A stretch of 64,000 bases of DNA from a virus. Below, piece after piece: positions 1-7,668 of this stretch; position 1 is the first letter of the stretch, and each line of letters begins with the position of its first letter. Both the position numbers and the translations under genes were made by a program. The stretch is from the IMG/VR virus record IMGVR_UViG_3300017605_001304, positions 62,001-126,000 of that record. One strand, 5' to 3'. The notes beneath the pieces are model-generated. The model had not been told where the DNA came from. It saw only the letters and a program-made list of their open reading frames with translations, and did not search any database.

Positions 1-637
1 CCGGACCCGCGTAGATGCGGACGAACCAGTCGCGGTAGTAGTCCGTGGTCGGGATGATCGAGCGGCCCTGCGCATCCGTGGCCGGCAAGTAGACGAAGCG
101 CGGCTGCGAGATCTCGAAGGCGATGTTCATCCCGCCAGCCAGCAGCGTGACCATGTCCGGCGGGAACGGCGGGAAGACGAAGACCGTGCCGACTCCTGTG
201 GTCGCGTCGTACTCGTAGTTGACGATCTTGGTGTAGAAGTTCTCGAAGCTCTTCGGGAAGCCTGCCGCCTGATCCTCCTCGAACACGCCGTCCCCGTTCG
301 CGTCGTACTTCGAGCGCAGGACGCGCAGGCCATAGCCGAGGTAGAAGTCGTTGAGCGGCGCGATGTTCGTCACGAGCTGGAGCAGGGTATTCGGCTGGAT
401 CTGGCCGATGAGGAGCTTCTCGGGGTTGTTCACATAGTCGAAGACCGGATTGCCCTGATACTCGTACGTGCTGTTGATGCCGTCGACGTCGATGAGCAGA
501 CCGAGCCCACGGATCTCGGAGCGGCAACGCTCGTACTCTTGCTGGACCGCGTCGAACAGGGTCTTGAGAGCAAGATCGGGGTCGCCTTCTCGGATCGTGT
601 AGGGCAGGAGATCGAAGATGCGAACGGTGGACGGCAT
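1..637 (-). CDS. tail/baseplate protein downstream of baseplate J (partial)
   Basis: Open reading frame from an ATG at 637 that runs off the window edge, so only about 212 N-terminal residues are visible. The start overlaps the stop of the baseplate J gene by one base (TGATG), so the two are translationally coupled. The protein opens with MPSTVRIFDLLPY. It contains a calcium-loop-like segment, DANGDGVFEED, at about residues 112-122. Its place right after baseplate J is where contractile phages usually encode a tail-fibre-attachment or gpI-type protein, but the sequence itself does not prove that family. The 3' end is missing only because the window stops. Confidence 0.75.
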   Translation of the reverse strand, partial: MPSTVRIFDLLPYTIREGDPDLALKTLFDAVQQEYERCRSEIRGLGLLIDVDGINSTYEYQGNPVFDYVNNPEKLLIGQIQPNTLLQLVTNIAPLNDFYLGYGLRVLRSKYDANGDGVFEEDQAAGFPKSFENFYTKIVNYEYDATTGVGTVFVFPPFPPDMVTLLAGGMNIAFEISQPRFVYLPATDAQGRSIIPTTDYYRDWFVRIYAGP

Positions 638-2673
638 CAGGATTCATCCAGCGAGGAGATGACCGTCAGCGACGTCGAGCCCAGGACCAGGGATTCGTTC
701 TGTCCACACTTCAGGTCCGCGAACACGGTGTAGCTGGACGAAAGGGTCGGAGCCGTCGTCCAGTTCTTGTCAGTCGAGACCACCTTGGTCGTGCCGTCGT
801 ACGAGCGCACGACGCGGTTCTGTCCGTTGCCGACGCCGTTCGTGATCCCGATCACGCGGTGCAGGAAGAAGTTGTTGACGCCGCTCTCGGTCGTAGCGAG
901 GCCGACGCGGCGCGGATGCCAGAGGCGGAACGTGGCGCCAGCGACCGGCGCGGGGATGTCCCAGCTCGGGTCCACGGTGATCTCGTGCGCCGGCCCGTCG
1001 TAGCTCAGGATCTTGCGCGTTTGGCCAGCGGCGGGGCCCGTCAGGATCTCGATCCGGTAGTTCGCGTAGTAGCCGTCCGAGCTGACGATGGCGGTGCCCA
1101 GCGCGCTCCCTGGATCGAAGGTCAACGGCAGCTTGGTCTCGTTGATCAACACGCCGGTCTGGTCGGGCAGCGTGCCGCTGATGAGCTCACGCACGACCCC
1201 GACATTGATGTCGATCTGCGGCGACGTGACTTGGCACCAGCGCACGCCCGGCACCGACATGATCTCGTCGTAGATCCACGAGATGCGCAGTTCGTTGCCG
1301 TAGCGCACGCGGTCTTCCACGAAGATCGAGGCGACCTTCGCGTTGACGGCATCGAGCACGTCCTGGCGCACGTAGCGCGTGTCGATCTGCAGCAGGCAGT
1401 TGATATCGACGGGGATGTTCGTCCCGTTCATGACTTGGACGTAGACGGTGACGACCCGGCGCGCGTCGAGGTACTTCTGCAGGGCGTCCTTCAGCGCTTG
1501 CGGGACGCTGGCCGACAGCGTGTTGGCCGACGTCTTGGTCCAGACGTACACCGTGACGACGTTCGCGAGCCCATCCGTCGGATCGGCCAGCGCGGCCGCC
1601 TTGGCGATCGAGCCGGTGACGCCGTCCGAGAAGCCGTTCGAGAGCGTGAAGTAGTCGTTCTCCGTGATCGCGCGGTCGTTGGTCTTGACCCACAGCGGCG
1701 CGAAGAACTTGATGCTCGACGACGTCTCGCGGTCCTGCCCGCCAGTCGCGGGGCTCGGGTTCACGACGTTGAAGGTCACGGCCGTGAGCAGGTTCTTCAC
1801 GGCATTGAGCGAGCCGGAGAGCGTGTTCGCCGCGATGTTGCCGGCCGCGCCGCCTCCGACGCGATAGTCAAAGGAGACCGTCGTGTCGTTGGACGGGACC
1901 GCACCCGTGATGTTGTCGCCGAACTTGATCGTGGCCTTGTCGTTCTCGTCGATCTGGACCTGGAAGATGCTCTGGTTGTCGATGTCGGTCGGGTCCCCGA
2001 GCTGCAGCGCATTCACGCCGGTCCACTGGACCGCGCTGGAGTCCGTCGACGTGCCGCCGACGTAGCCGCGGATCGAGCCGTCGATGACCGGGAACTGGTC
2101 GAGCTTGAACGTCTGGAACGGCTGGCCGTTGCTGCGCGTCGTGAAGGTCTTGCTCTCGCCCTGCGACATGGAGATCGCGAGCGTGGTGGAGGGAAGGCCC
2201 GAGTTCACCGAGAACTGCTTGGTGGGGCCGTCCGTGCAGATGATGTTCTGGTCTTCCACGACCTCGAAGATCTGCCCGCCGGTCGAGGTGAGCTTCTGGC
2301 CACGCGCCACGGCGAACGCGTCGCCCGTGCTCACGCCCATCGTGCTCGTGTCGACGACCATGTCGACCGATGCGGCGCTGGCAAGGTAGGGCTGGTAACC
2401 GACGTTGCGGGCGAGGAGCACGATATTTCGGCGCTGCCGTGCCGTCGCGAGGTACGCCTCGTTCGCGGCCCGGTCCAGGTAGAACGCCTGGGACGCTCCG
2501 ATGTAGGCGAAGAGCTCCAGGATCGCAATCCCGAGCTGCGACTCGGTGATGTCCGAGAAGTCGCTGGAGAAGTTGTCCTTCAGGTACTGAGTCAGCGCAA
2601 CCTTGATCGAATCGAACTCACGGGCCGTGAAGTCGATGGGCGTCGGCAGTGCGATCGTCGACGAGCTCGCCAT
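637..2673 (-). CDS. baseplate J-like wedge protein (T4 gp6 type)
   Basis: 678 residues. The N-terminus (FTAREFDSIKVALTQYL, then SQLGIAILELFAYIG) is the usual opening of the baseplate J / T4 gp6 family, which forms the ring of wedges around the hub. The C-terminal quarter adds two tandem copies of a 45-residue beta module. Each has a GQ-R motif followed by SYDG and a W about 12-15 residues later: TRKILSYDG near residue 560 and NRVVRSYDG near residue 625. The gene follows the gp25-like gene with a one-base overlap and precedes another tail gene, the standard order of a contractile baseplate operon. Family assignment is strong; the role of the added modules is unknown. Confidence 0.9.
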   Translation of the reverse strand: MASSSTIALPTPIDFTAREFDSIKVALTQYLKDNFSSDFSDITESQLGIAILELFAYIGASQAFYLDRAANEAYLATARQRRNIVLLARNVGYQPYLASAASVDMVVDTSTMGVSTGDAFAVARGQKLTSTGGQIFEVVEDQNIICTDGPTKQFSVNSGLPSTTLAISMSQGESKTFTTRSNGQPFQTFKLDQFPVIDGSIRGYVGGTSTDSSAVQWTGVNALQLGDPTDIDNQSIFQVQIDENDKATIKFGDNITGAVPSNDTTVSFDYRVGGGAAGNIAANTLSGSLNAVKNLLTAVTFNVVNPSPATGGQDRETSSSIKFFAPLWVKTNDRAITENDYFTLSNGFSDGVTGSIAKAAALADPTDGLANVVTVYVWTKTSANTLSASVPQALKDALQKYLDARRVVTVYVQVMNGTNIPVDINCLLQIDTRYVRQDVLDAVNAKVASIFVEDRVRYGNELRISWIYDEIMSVPGVRWCQVTSPQIDINVGVVRELISGTLPDQTGVLINETKLPLTFDPGSALGTAIVSSDGYYANYRIEILTGPAAGQTRKILSYDGPAHEITVDPSWDIPAPVAGATFRLWHPRRVGLATTESGVNNFFLHRVIGITNGVGNGQNRVVRSYDGTTKVVSTDKNWTTAPTLSSSYTVFADLKCGQNESLVLGSTSLTVISSLDES

Positions 2674-3068
2674 TAGAGGCTCCCTCCGAATCCTTCAAGC
2701 ACCAGCGAGTCCTGGTCGGCGGATTCGTTGATGACGTAAGACATGAACACGTCGAACTCGTGCGTATCGGGATGCGTGATGATCTTCACGTCCTGGATCG
2801 TGATCCGCTTTTCCCAGCGCCCGATCGCATCGATCACGTAGGTCCGCGCGAGCTGCTTCAGGACGTCGTCCATCTGGTTGAATACGAGCTCGTGCAGACG
2901 ACTACCGAACTCCGGCAGCATCACGCGCTCACCGAGCCGGGTCATCAGGATCATGCGGATGCTGCTCTGGATCAGGTCACGCGTGGTGCGCGTCGAGAAG
3001 TAGCCGCCCGACCACTTCCGGATCGGCAAGACCAGCCCGCGAAAGCGAGCAGCGAAGGACGTGGCCAT
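2673..3068 (-). CDS. gp25-like baseplate wedge protein
   Basis: 131 residues, a typical length for the T4 gp25 / P2 gpW wedge family. The sequence shows the family pattern: an N-terminal basic stretch, a central TRLGERVMLPEFGSRLHELVF (gp25 proteins carry an R-G-E-R-xxxPxxG segment here), and a C-terminal ITIQDVKI strand. These proteins sit under baseplate J and trigger sheath contraction. It lies between the PAAR gene and baseplate J with only 3-4 bases on one side and a one-base overlap on the other, so it is co-transcribed and probably coupled. Confidence 0.92.
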   Translation of the reverse strand: MATSFAARFRGLVLPIRKWSGGYFSTRTTRDLIQSSIRMILMTRLGERVMLPEFGSRLHELVFNQMDDVLKQLARTYVIDAIGRWEKRITIQDVKIITHPDTHEFDVFMSYVINESADQDSLVLEGFGGSL

Positions 3069-3071
3069 GGT

Positions 3072-3362
3072 TCACCCCACGATGACGTTGGTCGAGCCCG
3101 GCAGGATCGCGTCGAAGCAGTCGGCGAGGTCGCCGGCTCGGACGACGGGGAACCCGCCTGCAAAGACCGTCAGCGACCCGATGAAGAACGCCGGCACAAG
3201 GTGCGTACCCGTAAACGGAAAGTGTGCCGCGGCTGCGACGACGCCTGCGCCATGCGCGACGGCCACGGGGACACCGTTGACCAGCACGGTAGGAACGCCG
3301 GTCGCTGGCAGCACGGCACCGCCGTTCACGTTGTCGAGGCCAACTCGAATGGCACCGGGCAT
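3072..3362 (-). CDS. PAAR-type spike tip protein
   Basis: 96 residues. The pattern PATGVPTVLVNGVPVAVAHGAGV followed by GSLTVFAGGFPVVRAGD is the repeated glycine-rich hairpin layout of PAAR proteins, which form the sharp metal-binding cone at the end of a tail spike. One candidate metal ligand, the His in VAHGA, is visible. The gene sits directly after the gp5-like spike gene, as expected for a tip that caps the spike. It is cysteine-poor, so metal binding would rely on His residues and a second ligand not identified here. Confidence 0.85.
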   Translation of the reverse strand: MPGAIRVGLDNVNGGAVLPATGVPTVLVNGVPVAVAHGAGVVAAAAHFPFTGTHLVPAFFIGSLTVFAGGFPVVRAGDLADCFDAILPGSTNVIVG

Positions 3363-3369
3363 GTGGACC

Positions 3370-4527
3370 TCACGGGTTGAGCGAGATGGTCGGAGCGGTC
3401 ATGGTGATCGACGTGTCGGACGAGATGGTCATCGCGCCGGTGCAGTGCATGTTGATCTGGCCGACGGCTTCGAGAACGATCTGGCCGTTGCCGGCGTGGA
3501 TGTTGATCGCAGCGCCGGCTGCGGCGGCCGAGGTCTCGATCAGGATCTCGCTGGTCTGCGCGGAGCAAGCGACGCGGTAAACCGTGGAGCCGGTGCCCGC
3601 CTGCACGATCACGTAATCGGCCGCCTTGCCGATGATCCCGTTCGAGGCGCTCGTGATCAGGGAGAAGTTGTCGTTGTTGTCCTGCAGCACGAGCTGGACG
3701 TTCTTCTTCGTGTTGACGCGGATCTCGGACACGGTGCCCGAGCCCTTGTCGTTGATGCTGATCACGCCGCCGCCGGTCGACTGCAGCCGGATCTCCGGCT
3801 TGCTCGTGAGGTCGCTCATCGAGAAGGAGTGGCCGCCGTGCGTCACCGACTTCATGGATGGGTCGGCCGTGTCGTCGCTGTAGGTCGTGCGGTGGCCCGA
3901 GACGCTCGTCAGCACGAGCTTGGTCGGCGCCACGTCCCAGAAGGTCAGGTTGTGGCCGGCGCCGCTCTGCAGCTCGAAGCGCTTGCGCGAGGCGTGGTCG
4001 TCTTGGGTCAAGACGTGGAGCTGAGAGGCGAGGACGACGTCGGGCGTCGACGGGCTGTCGTCCAGGAGCAGAAACCGCCCACCCGGGGTGGCGAGCTCGT
4101 GCACCTGGGTCGCGCCCAGGATCGTCTGAGACGCGTTCGAGCCCGGGAAGGCGTTCGTGCCGAGCCCGTTGTTGCTGGCGCTGTCGGCGGCCCGGCCGCG
4201 GACCTCCACGGGGCTCTCCGTCTGCCGGTAGACCGTCCCCAGGCAGATCGGCTTGGACGGGTCCCCGTGGAAGAAGCCGACGACGACCTGGGCGCCCACC
4301 TGGGGCACCCAGTAGGCCCCGGAGCCCGGGGCCCCGCCGAAGCTCACGTACGGCGCCCAGGGCAGGCTCTCGGTCGGCTCCTGGTTCTTGTCCTCGTGGT
4401 GGACCTGAAAGACCCGGATCTTGACCCGCCCCAGGCGCTCGGGGTCCTGGATGTCCTCGACGGTGCCGAAAAAGAGCCCCGTCCAGATGTGCCGGGTGCC
4501 GGAGACCTCTTCGTCGAGCGTGCCCAT
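3370..4527 (-). CDS. central spike protein, gp5/VgrG-like OB fold without lysozyme
   Basis: 385 residues. Residues about 13-100 resemble the OB-fold of T4 gp5 and VgrG, including PERLGRVKIRVF and the later GSGAYWVPQVGAQVVVGF segment. The rest is rich in short alternating strands ending in ISLNP, suggesting an intertwined beta-helix needle. No lysozyme domain is present, unlike T4 gp5. The following gene encodes the PAAR tip. The start ATG at 4527 faces a divergent plus-strand operon across a 122-base region with an operator. Assignment rests on motif, length and order. Confidence 0.85.
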   Translation of the reverse strand: MGTLDEEVSGTRHIWTGLFFGTVEDIQDPERLGRVKIRVFQVHHEDKNQEPTESLPWAPYVSFGGAPGSGAYWVPQVGAQVVVGFFHGDPSKPICLGTVYRQTESPVEVRGRAADSASNNGLGTNAFPGSNASQTILGATQVHELATPGGRFLLLDDSPSTPDVVLASQLHVLTQDDHASRKRFELQSGAGHNLTFWDVAPTKLVLTSVSGHRTTYSDDTADPSMKSVTHGGHSFSMSDLTSKPEIRLQSTGGGVISINDKGSGTVSEIRVNTKKNVQLVLQDNNDNFSLITSASNGIIGKAADYVIVQAGTGSTVYRVACSAQTSEILIETSAAAAGAAINIHAGNGQIVLEAVGQINMHCTGAMTISSDTSITMTAPTISLNP

Positions 4528-4576
4528 GGGGCTCCTGGTGCGCTTAGGGCGCGGAGAGATTTCTGGAAAATGCCTG

Positions 4577-4604
4577 TTGACCAGACCTGTAATACAGGTA
4601 TCTT
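4577..4604 (+). promoter_or_regulatory. promoter with palindromic operator in the spacer
   Basis: TTGACC at 4577-4582 and TATCTT at 4599-4604 are separated by 16 bases and fit a sigma-70-type promoter for the plus-strand genes starting at 4650. The spacer holds ACCTGTAATACAGGT (4585-4599), with perfect 7-base arms ACCTGTA/TACAGGT around one central base. A dimeric repressor bound there would block both promoter boxes. The same palindrome recurs at 54090 and, slightly degraded, at 13101. Confidence 0.75.
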
Positions 4605-4649
4605 CGGGGGCGTTGACGAGGACGACCTGAGCAACCCGAGGAGAGAGCC

Positions 4650-5108
4650 ATGCGAATCGCGATGTCCAAGGCCCAGCAGCTCTGCGATCAGATGCGGGAC
4701 GAGCTGAACGCCGGGATCGAGTTCAACAAGCGGATGTTCGTCGTCCCGATGGCCAACGACGACAACGGGCGCTTCAGCCATGTCGAAGTCCGCTACACCA
4801 AGGTGCTGTGCTCCGGCTCGATCTCCGACGTGTCGCGCTGGATCGGTGGCTTCCGCGCTGGCCTCGTCTTCTCCGGCGCGGCTCCGGTTGAGGTCCCTGC
4901 GCAGCGCGTCTGCTGGATCTTCGAGTGGGAAGGCGGCGGCTTCAACACGGTCATCGCGGCCACGAAGGACGAGGCGCTCACCCTCGCTGGCAAGATCAGC
5001 TCCACGCTCGTCCCGAACGTCGACTCGCTCCGCCCCCACAAGTCCGAGCCCGGCGACAAGTGGGGCCGCGACGTCATCGAGATCCGCTACTCCGGCATGT
5101 GCGACTGA
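4650..5108 (+). CDS. hypothetical protein, first gene of plus-strand island 1
   Basis: 152 residues starting at ATG 4650, preceded by GGAGAGAG. No family recognised. It is a soluble mixed protein with a central WIFEWEGGGFNTVIAATKDEA stretch, which resembles a short beta hairpin followed by a helix. It is the first gene after the operator-promoter at 4577-4604 and heads a run of nine small genes, so it should be the most strongly expressed of the set. A second in-frame ATG four codons later is possible. Confidence 0.7.
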   Translation: MRIAMSKAQQLCDQMRDELNAGIEFNKRMFVVPMANDDNGRFSHVEVRYTKVLCSGSISDVSRWIGGFRAGLVFSGAAPVEVPAQRVCWIFEWEGGGFNTVIAATKDEALTLAGKISSTLVPNVDSLRPHKSEPGDKWGRDVIEIRYSGMCD

Positions 5109-5120
5109 GGAGAAACGACC

Positions 5121-5339
5121 ATGCACCAGACGCAAAACTGGCACACGAAGATCAAGGTCATGCGCGCGACCTCGACCCGCGCCATCAACAAGGCCATCGT
5201 CGAGCTCCGCGCCGAGAGCAAGCGGCTGTGGTCGCTGTACGAGGCCGAGACGGACGCGCTGGTGAAGCACCGGACGCAGCAGAAGTTCTGCGCGCTGGAC
5301 AAGGCGATCAACATGCTCGAAACCGCGAAGGGAGTCTGA
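5121..5339 (+). CDS. small helical hypothetical protein
   Basis: 72 residues with start ATG 5121, 12 bases after the preceding stop, and an AGGAGAAA ribosome site. The sequence is mostly helical and charged, with a regular heptad-like spacing around VELRAESKRLWSLYEAETDALV, so a short coiled coil is likely. No family is recognised. The stop is separated from the next ATG by two bases, a coupling pattern seen through this island. Confidence 0.65.
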   Translation: MHQTQNWHTKIKVMRATSTRAINKAIVELRAESKRLWSLYEAETDALVKHRTQQKFCALDKAINMLETAKGV

Positions 5340-5341
5340 CC

Positions 5342-5737
5342 ATGAACACGACGAAGCTGAGCACGTTCTGCCTTCAGGTCTTCCACAACAAGAACGCCTT
5401 CGGCCCGACCCGCGACCTGCCGCCCGAGTTCGTGTGGGCCGCGTGCGTGACGATCGACGCGCCCGTCGGCATCGATCCCGCCGAGCTCTGTGAGATCGCC
5501 TACGCCGCGACGAACTCGGTCGATCACCCGTGGTTCGACCTGCCGGAGTCCGAGAAGGAACGCATCAAGCAGCCGGTGAACGGCACCTGCGTCATCGACG
5601 TACACGCCGTGAGGCCGACGCCGATCCGCTCGACCAGCGTCGGCGACCGCATCAAGATCACTGGCCGCAACGCTCTCTCGCGTCAGGTGTGGGAGGTCGC
5701 GACCTGCGGCTTCGAGCGCGTCCAGGAGAGGAGCTGA
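5342..5737 (+). CDS. hypothetical protein
   Basis: 131 residues, ATG at 5342 two bases after the preceding TGA, with GGGAGTCTGACC as the coupled ribosome site. No motif identifies a function. The middle carries LPPEFVWAACVTIDAPVGIDPAELCEIAYAATN, which looks like a strand-helix element, and the C-terminus is a basic beta hairpin. Placed within the operator-controlled island of small, probably early, genes. Confidence 0.65.
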   Translation: MNTTKLSTFCLQVFHNKNAFGPTRDLPPEFVWAACVTIDAPVGIDPAELCEIAYAATNSVDHPWFDLPESEKERIKQPVNGTCVIDVHAVRPTPIRSTSVGDRIKITGRNALSRQVWEVATCGFERVQERS

Positions 5738-5739
5738 CC

Positions 5740-5973
5740 GTGGCGAAGAGGAAGTCTCTGGAGGAGAGGTCGGCAGAGCTCCGGGCCAAGAACAAGATTG
5801 GCGAGGACGCGCTCGAACTGCTCGCCGCGACTCTCGGAATCACCGAAGACGAGTTCAAGCGCGACGAGGAGGACCGCCCGCTCCGCCTCATGTGCAGCGG
5901 CCGCTACGTCCACGTGCGCGACGATGTCGTCGCGCTCATCATCGAGAAGTTGAACGCCAAGAAGGGGAGCTGA
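5740..5973 (+). CDS. small helical hypothetical protein
   Basis: 77 residues from a GTG at 5740; the GTG is chosen because GGAGCTGACC immediately precedes it, matching the coupled junctions of the neighbours. The protein is charged and helical (LEERSAELRAKNKIGEDALELL), with a later segment DVVALIIEKLNAKKGS. No family recognised. A longer reading frame exists upstream but overlaps the previous gene in another frame and is not needed. Confidence 0.65.
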   Translation: MAKRKSLEERSAELRAKNKIGEDALELLAATLGITEDEFKRDEEDRPLRLMCSGRYVHVRDDVVALIIEKLNAKKGS

Positions 5974-5975
5974 CC

Positions 5976-6200
5976 ATGGACATCACCATCCCGATCCGCA
6001 CGGTGGAGATGCGCGTCCGTCCCTGCTGGGCTGACGAGGGGCCTGAAGGGTGGCAAGCGAGCTGGATCATCGTCACGCGGCCCTACGACGGTAGCATCGC
6101 CTACAAAGGCCGCGTCGCTCTGACCCCGGAAGCCGCCGAGGCCAACGCGCGAACGTGGTTGAAGTCCCACGCGAGCGAGTACGTCGAGCAGGAGAGCTGA
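5976..6200 (+). CDS. hypothetical protein
   Basis: 74 residues, ATG 5976 following GGGAGCTGACC. Short strands at the N-terminus (ITIPIRTVEMRV), then GWQASWIIVTRPYDG and a helix LTPEAAEANARTWLKSH, so a small alpha/beta fold. No recognisable family. Two bases separate it from the stop of the gene before. Confidence 0.62.
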   Translation: MDITIPIRTVEMRVRPCWADEGPEGWQASWIIVTRPYDGSIAYKGRVALTPEAAEANARTWLKSHASEYVEQES

Positions 6201-6202
6201 CC

Positions 6203-6430
6203 ATGGCCCACGAGAACACGTCTCCCCAGTGGCGAACGCGGGACACCCGCCTGCCGGACTCGCTCCATCGAGCGATCGAGAAGTACGGCGAAAGCTGCTA
6301 CGACCCGATGGACTGCTCCTACGTGCGACAGGCCGAGAAGGAGAAGACCCAGGCCCGCGGCGAGCTCGAAGCCGCGATCGTGCAGTACGTCGAGGCGAGG
6401 ATCACGCAGGCCCTAGCGTGGAGGAGCTGA
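6203..6430 (+). CDS. hypothetical protein
   Basis: 75 residues, ATG 6203 after GGAGAGCTGACC. The C-terminal half is a long charged helix (EKEKTQARGELEAAIVQYVEARITQAL). Contains two cysteines, SCYDPMDCS, too few for a standard zinc site. Function unknown. Confidence 0.62.
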   Translation: MAHENTSPQWRTRDTRLPDSLHRAIEKYGESCYDPMDCSYVRQAEKEKTQARGELEAAIVQYVEARITQALAWRS

Positions 6431-6432
6431 CC

Positions 6433-6675
6433 GTGCGGACCTCGAAAGGCGCGGCGCACCGGCTGCTCGATCAGTTCCGAGCGACCGTGCTCGGGATCCT
6501 GGGACCCGACTACTCGGTCCACCTGAAGTTCAAGGACGTTGGCAAGAGGGTGCTGTTCGACCACTTCATGGTCTGCGATCGCGCCGCGCCGGAGGCGATC
6601 TTCCGCGGCAACGCGGTGGAGGTAGCCGCGTTCATCCGCGGCGTGGGGTACGCGAAGGCCAAGGGCCAACTATGA
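6433..6675 (+). CDS. hypothetical protein
   Basis: 80 residues from GTG 6433, preceded by GGAGGAGCTGACC. A small alpha/beta protein with GPDYSVHLKFKDVGKRVLFDHFMV in the middle. It overlaps the next gene by four bases (ATGA), so translation is coupled. Function not recognised. Confidence 0.6.
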   Translation: MRTSKGAAHRLLDQFRATVLGILGPDYSVHLKFKDVGKRVLFDHFMVCDRAAPEAIFRGNAVEVAAFIRGVGYAKAKGQL

Positions 6676-6902
6676 CCATCGTGAAGAAGGTTCGCTGCGG
6701 CACCTGCCAAGGTCACGGCATCGTGATCATCGGCTACGTGACCGCGAAGACGCCGCCCCGTCCGTACTTCCGCTGCACCGGCTGCAAGACGGAGTGGACG
6801 GCCGGCAACAGCGGCGGGGAATACTTCGCCGCTGCCGTGAAGTACATGAAGAAGAACGGGATCCCGATTCCACCGACGACGCAGGAGGCGCACCCATGCT
6901 GA
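6672..6902 (+). CDS. small zinc-ribbon protein
   Basis: 76 residues. Two CxxC knuckles, CGTC at residues 9-12 and CTGC at about 35-38, about 22 residues apart, form a zinc-ribbon candidate. The rest is a short helix with a KKNG turn. Such phage miniproteins often bind host RNA polymerase or nucleic acid, but nothing here shows a partner. Overlaps the next gene by a few bases. Confidence 0.65.
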   Translation: MTIVKKVRCGTCQGHGIVIIGYVTAKTPPRPYFRCTGCKTEWTAGNSGGEYFAAAVKYMKKNGIPIPPTTQEAHPC

Positions 6903-7102
6903 AAGCACGCTACCGTGTCGTGATCATCGAGTCCGAGCGTGACTGGGGCCAGAAGGTCGACAGCTACAAGGACTTCAAGTCGCTCGCCGCGGCGAAGAAG
7001 TTCCAGCGTCGGTACAACGCGCAGAACTCGGCCGCCGTGACGCCCGACTGGTACATGGCCGCGCTCGATCCGGAGCTCGTCGACCTGTCGCAGGAGCGCT
7101 GA
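6896..7102 (+). CDS. hypothetical protein
   Basis: 68 residues from ATG 6896, which overlaps the stop of the zinc-ribbon gene; GGAGGCGCACCC is the ribosome site. N-terminal strand YRVVIIES and a helix SLAAAKKFQRRYNAQN give a small alpha/beta protein. No family recognised. Confidence 0.6.
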   Translation: MLKARYRVVIIESERDWGQKVDSYKDFKSLAAAKKFQRRYNAQNSAAVTPDWYMAALDPELVDLSQER

Positions 7103-7104
7103 AC

Positions 7105-7359
7105 ATGGCCTGGGTCATCGTCGCATGGAACGTCGAGAGCATCGTGAAGATGACGTGCGAGCCGCCGGCTCCGTACGATCGGCTGGACGACTTCCTGGCG
7201 TCGAAAGTCTTCGGCCCGTTCGAGAGCGAGTCGGAGTGTTCCGACTACGCCAAGCGGTACGTCCAGTTCACGCGGTACGAGTACAAGGAACTGAAGCCGC
7301 CGTCGTACGAAATCGCTAGTCGAGATGACCGAGGGCTCGACTCATGCGGTCGGGAGTGA
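7105..7359 (+). CDS. hypothetical protein, last gene of island 1
   Basis: 84 residues, ATG 7105 two bases after the previous TGA with an AGGAG site. Opens with AWVIVAWNVESIV, then an acidic KVFGPFESESECSDYAKRYVQF region. Its general look (strand, acidic turn, helix) resembles the gene before it, suggesting possible distant paralogy. The stop is one base from the stop of the convergent minus-strand gene at 7361. Confidence 0.6.
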   Translation: MAWVIVAWNVESIVKMTCEPPAPYDRLDDFLASKVFGPFESESECSDYAKRYVQFTRYEYKELKPPSYEIASRDDRGLDSCGRE

Positions 7360-7360
7360 T

Positions 7361-7654
7361 TCACTTCGTATCGCGGTCCTCGTAGACCTGCGTCTGGAAC
7401 GTGAAGCGGCAGCGGTTGCAGCGGACCCGCAAGTAGCGGCCGGGCAGGTGGCTGTGCGCCGGCTCCGTCCCCTCGTCGTCCGCGTCGAAGACTTCCATGT
7501 AGGTGACGCGCCACTTCATGGCCGCAGGCGAATCGAACCCACTCTCCTCCTTCCCGCAGCCCGGGCAGTGCGCCGGCCGGGTCCCGAACGGGAGCAACTT
7601 GTAGAGGTAGACCGGCATCGTCACGACGTCGCGCCCGAAGGTCTCCTTCTTCAC
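7361..7654 (-). CDS. zinc-ribbon protein
   Basis: 97 residues using GTG 7654, chosen because AGGAGGAGCTCCG lies just upstream; an in-frame start 6 codons earlier lacks this. A CPGC knuckle near residue 33 and CNRC near residue 82 form a zinc-ribbon candidate, and the segment between is an alpha/beta insertion. It ends the minus-strand group with the kinase and phosphoesterase. No function assigned. Confidence 0.65.
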   Translation of the reverse strand: MKKETFGRDVVTMPVYLYKLLPFGTRPAHCPGCGKEESGFDSPAAMKWRVTYMEVFDADDEGTEPAHSHLPGRYLRVRCNRCRFTFQTQVYEDRDTK

Positions 7655-7668
7655 CGGAGCTCCTCCTC

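Noticed and set aside
859-2676. 605-residue plus-strand open frame opposite baseplate J
   Set aside because: Arg/Asp/Val-rich translation (many RRD, VHD and RVR runs) typical of the antisense of a GC-rich gene; baseplate J on the other strand is well supported.
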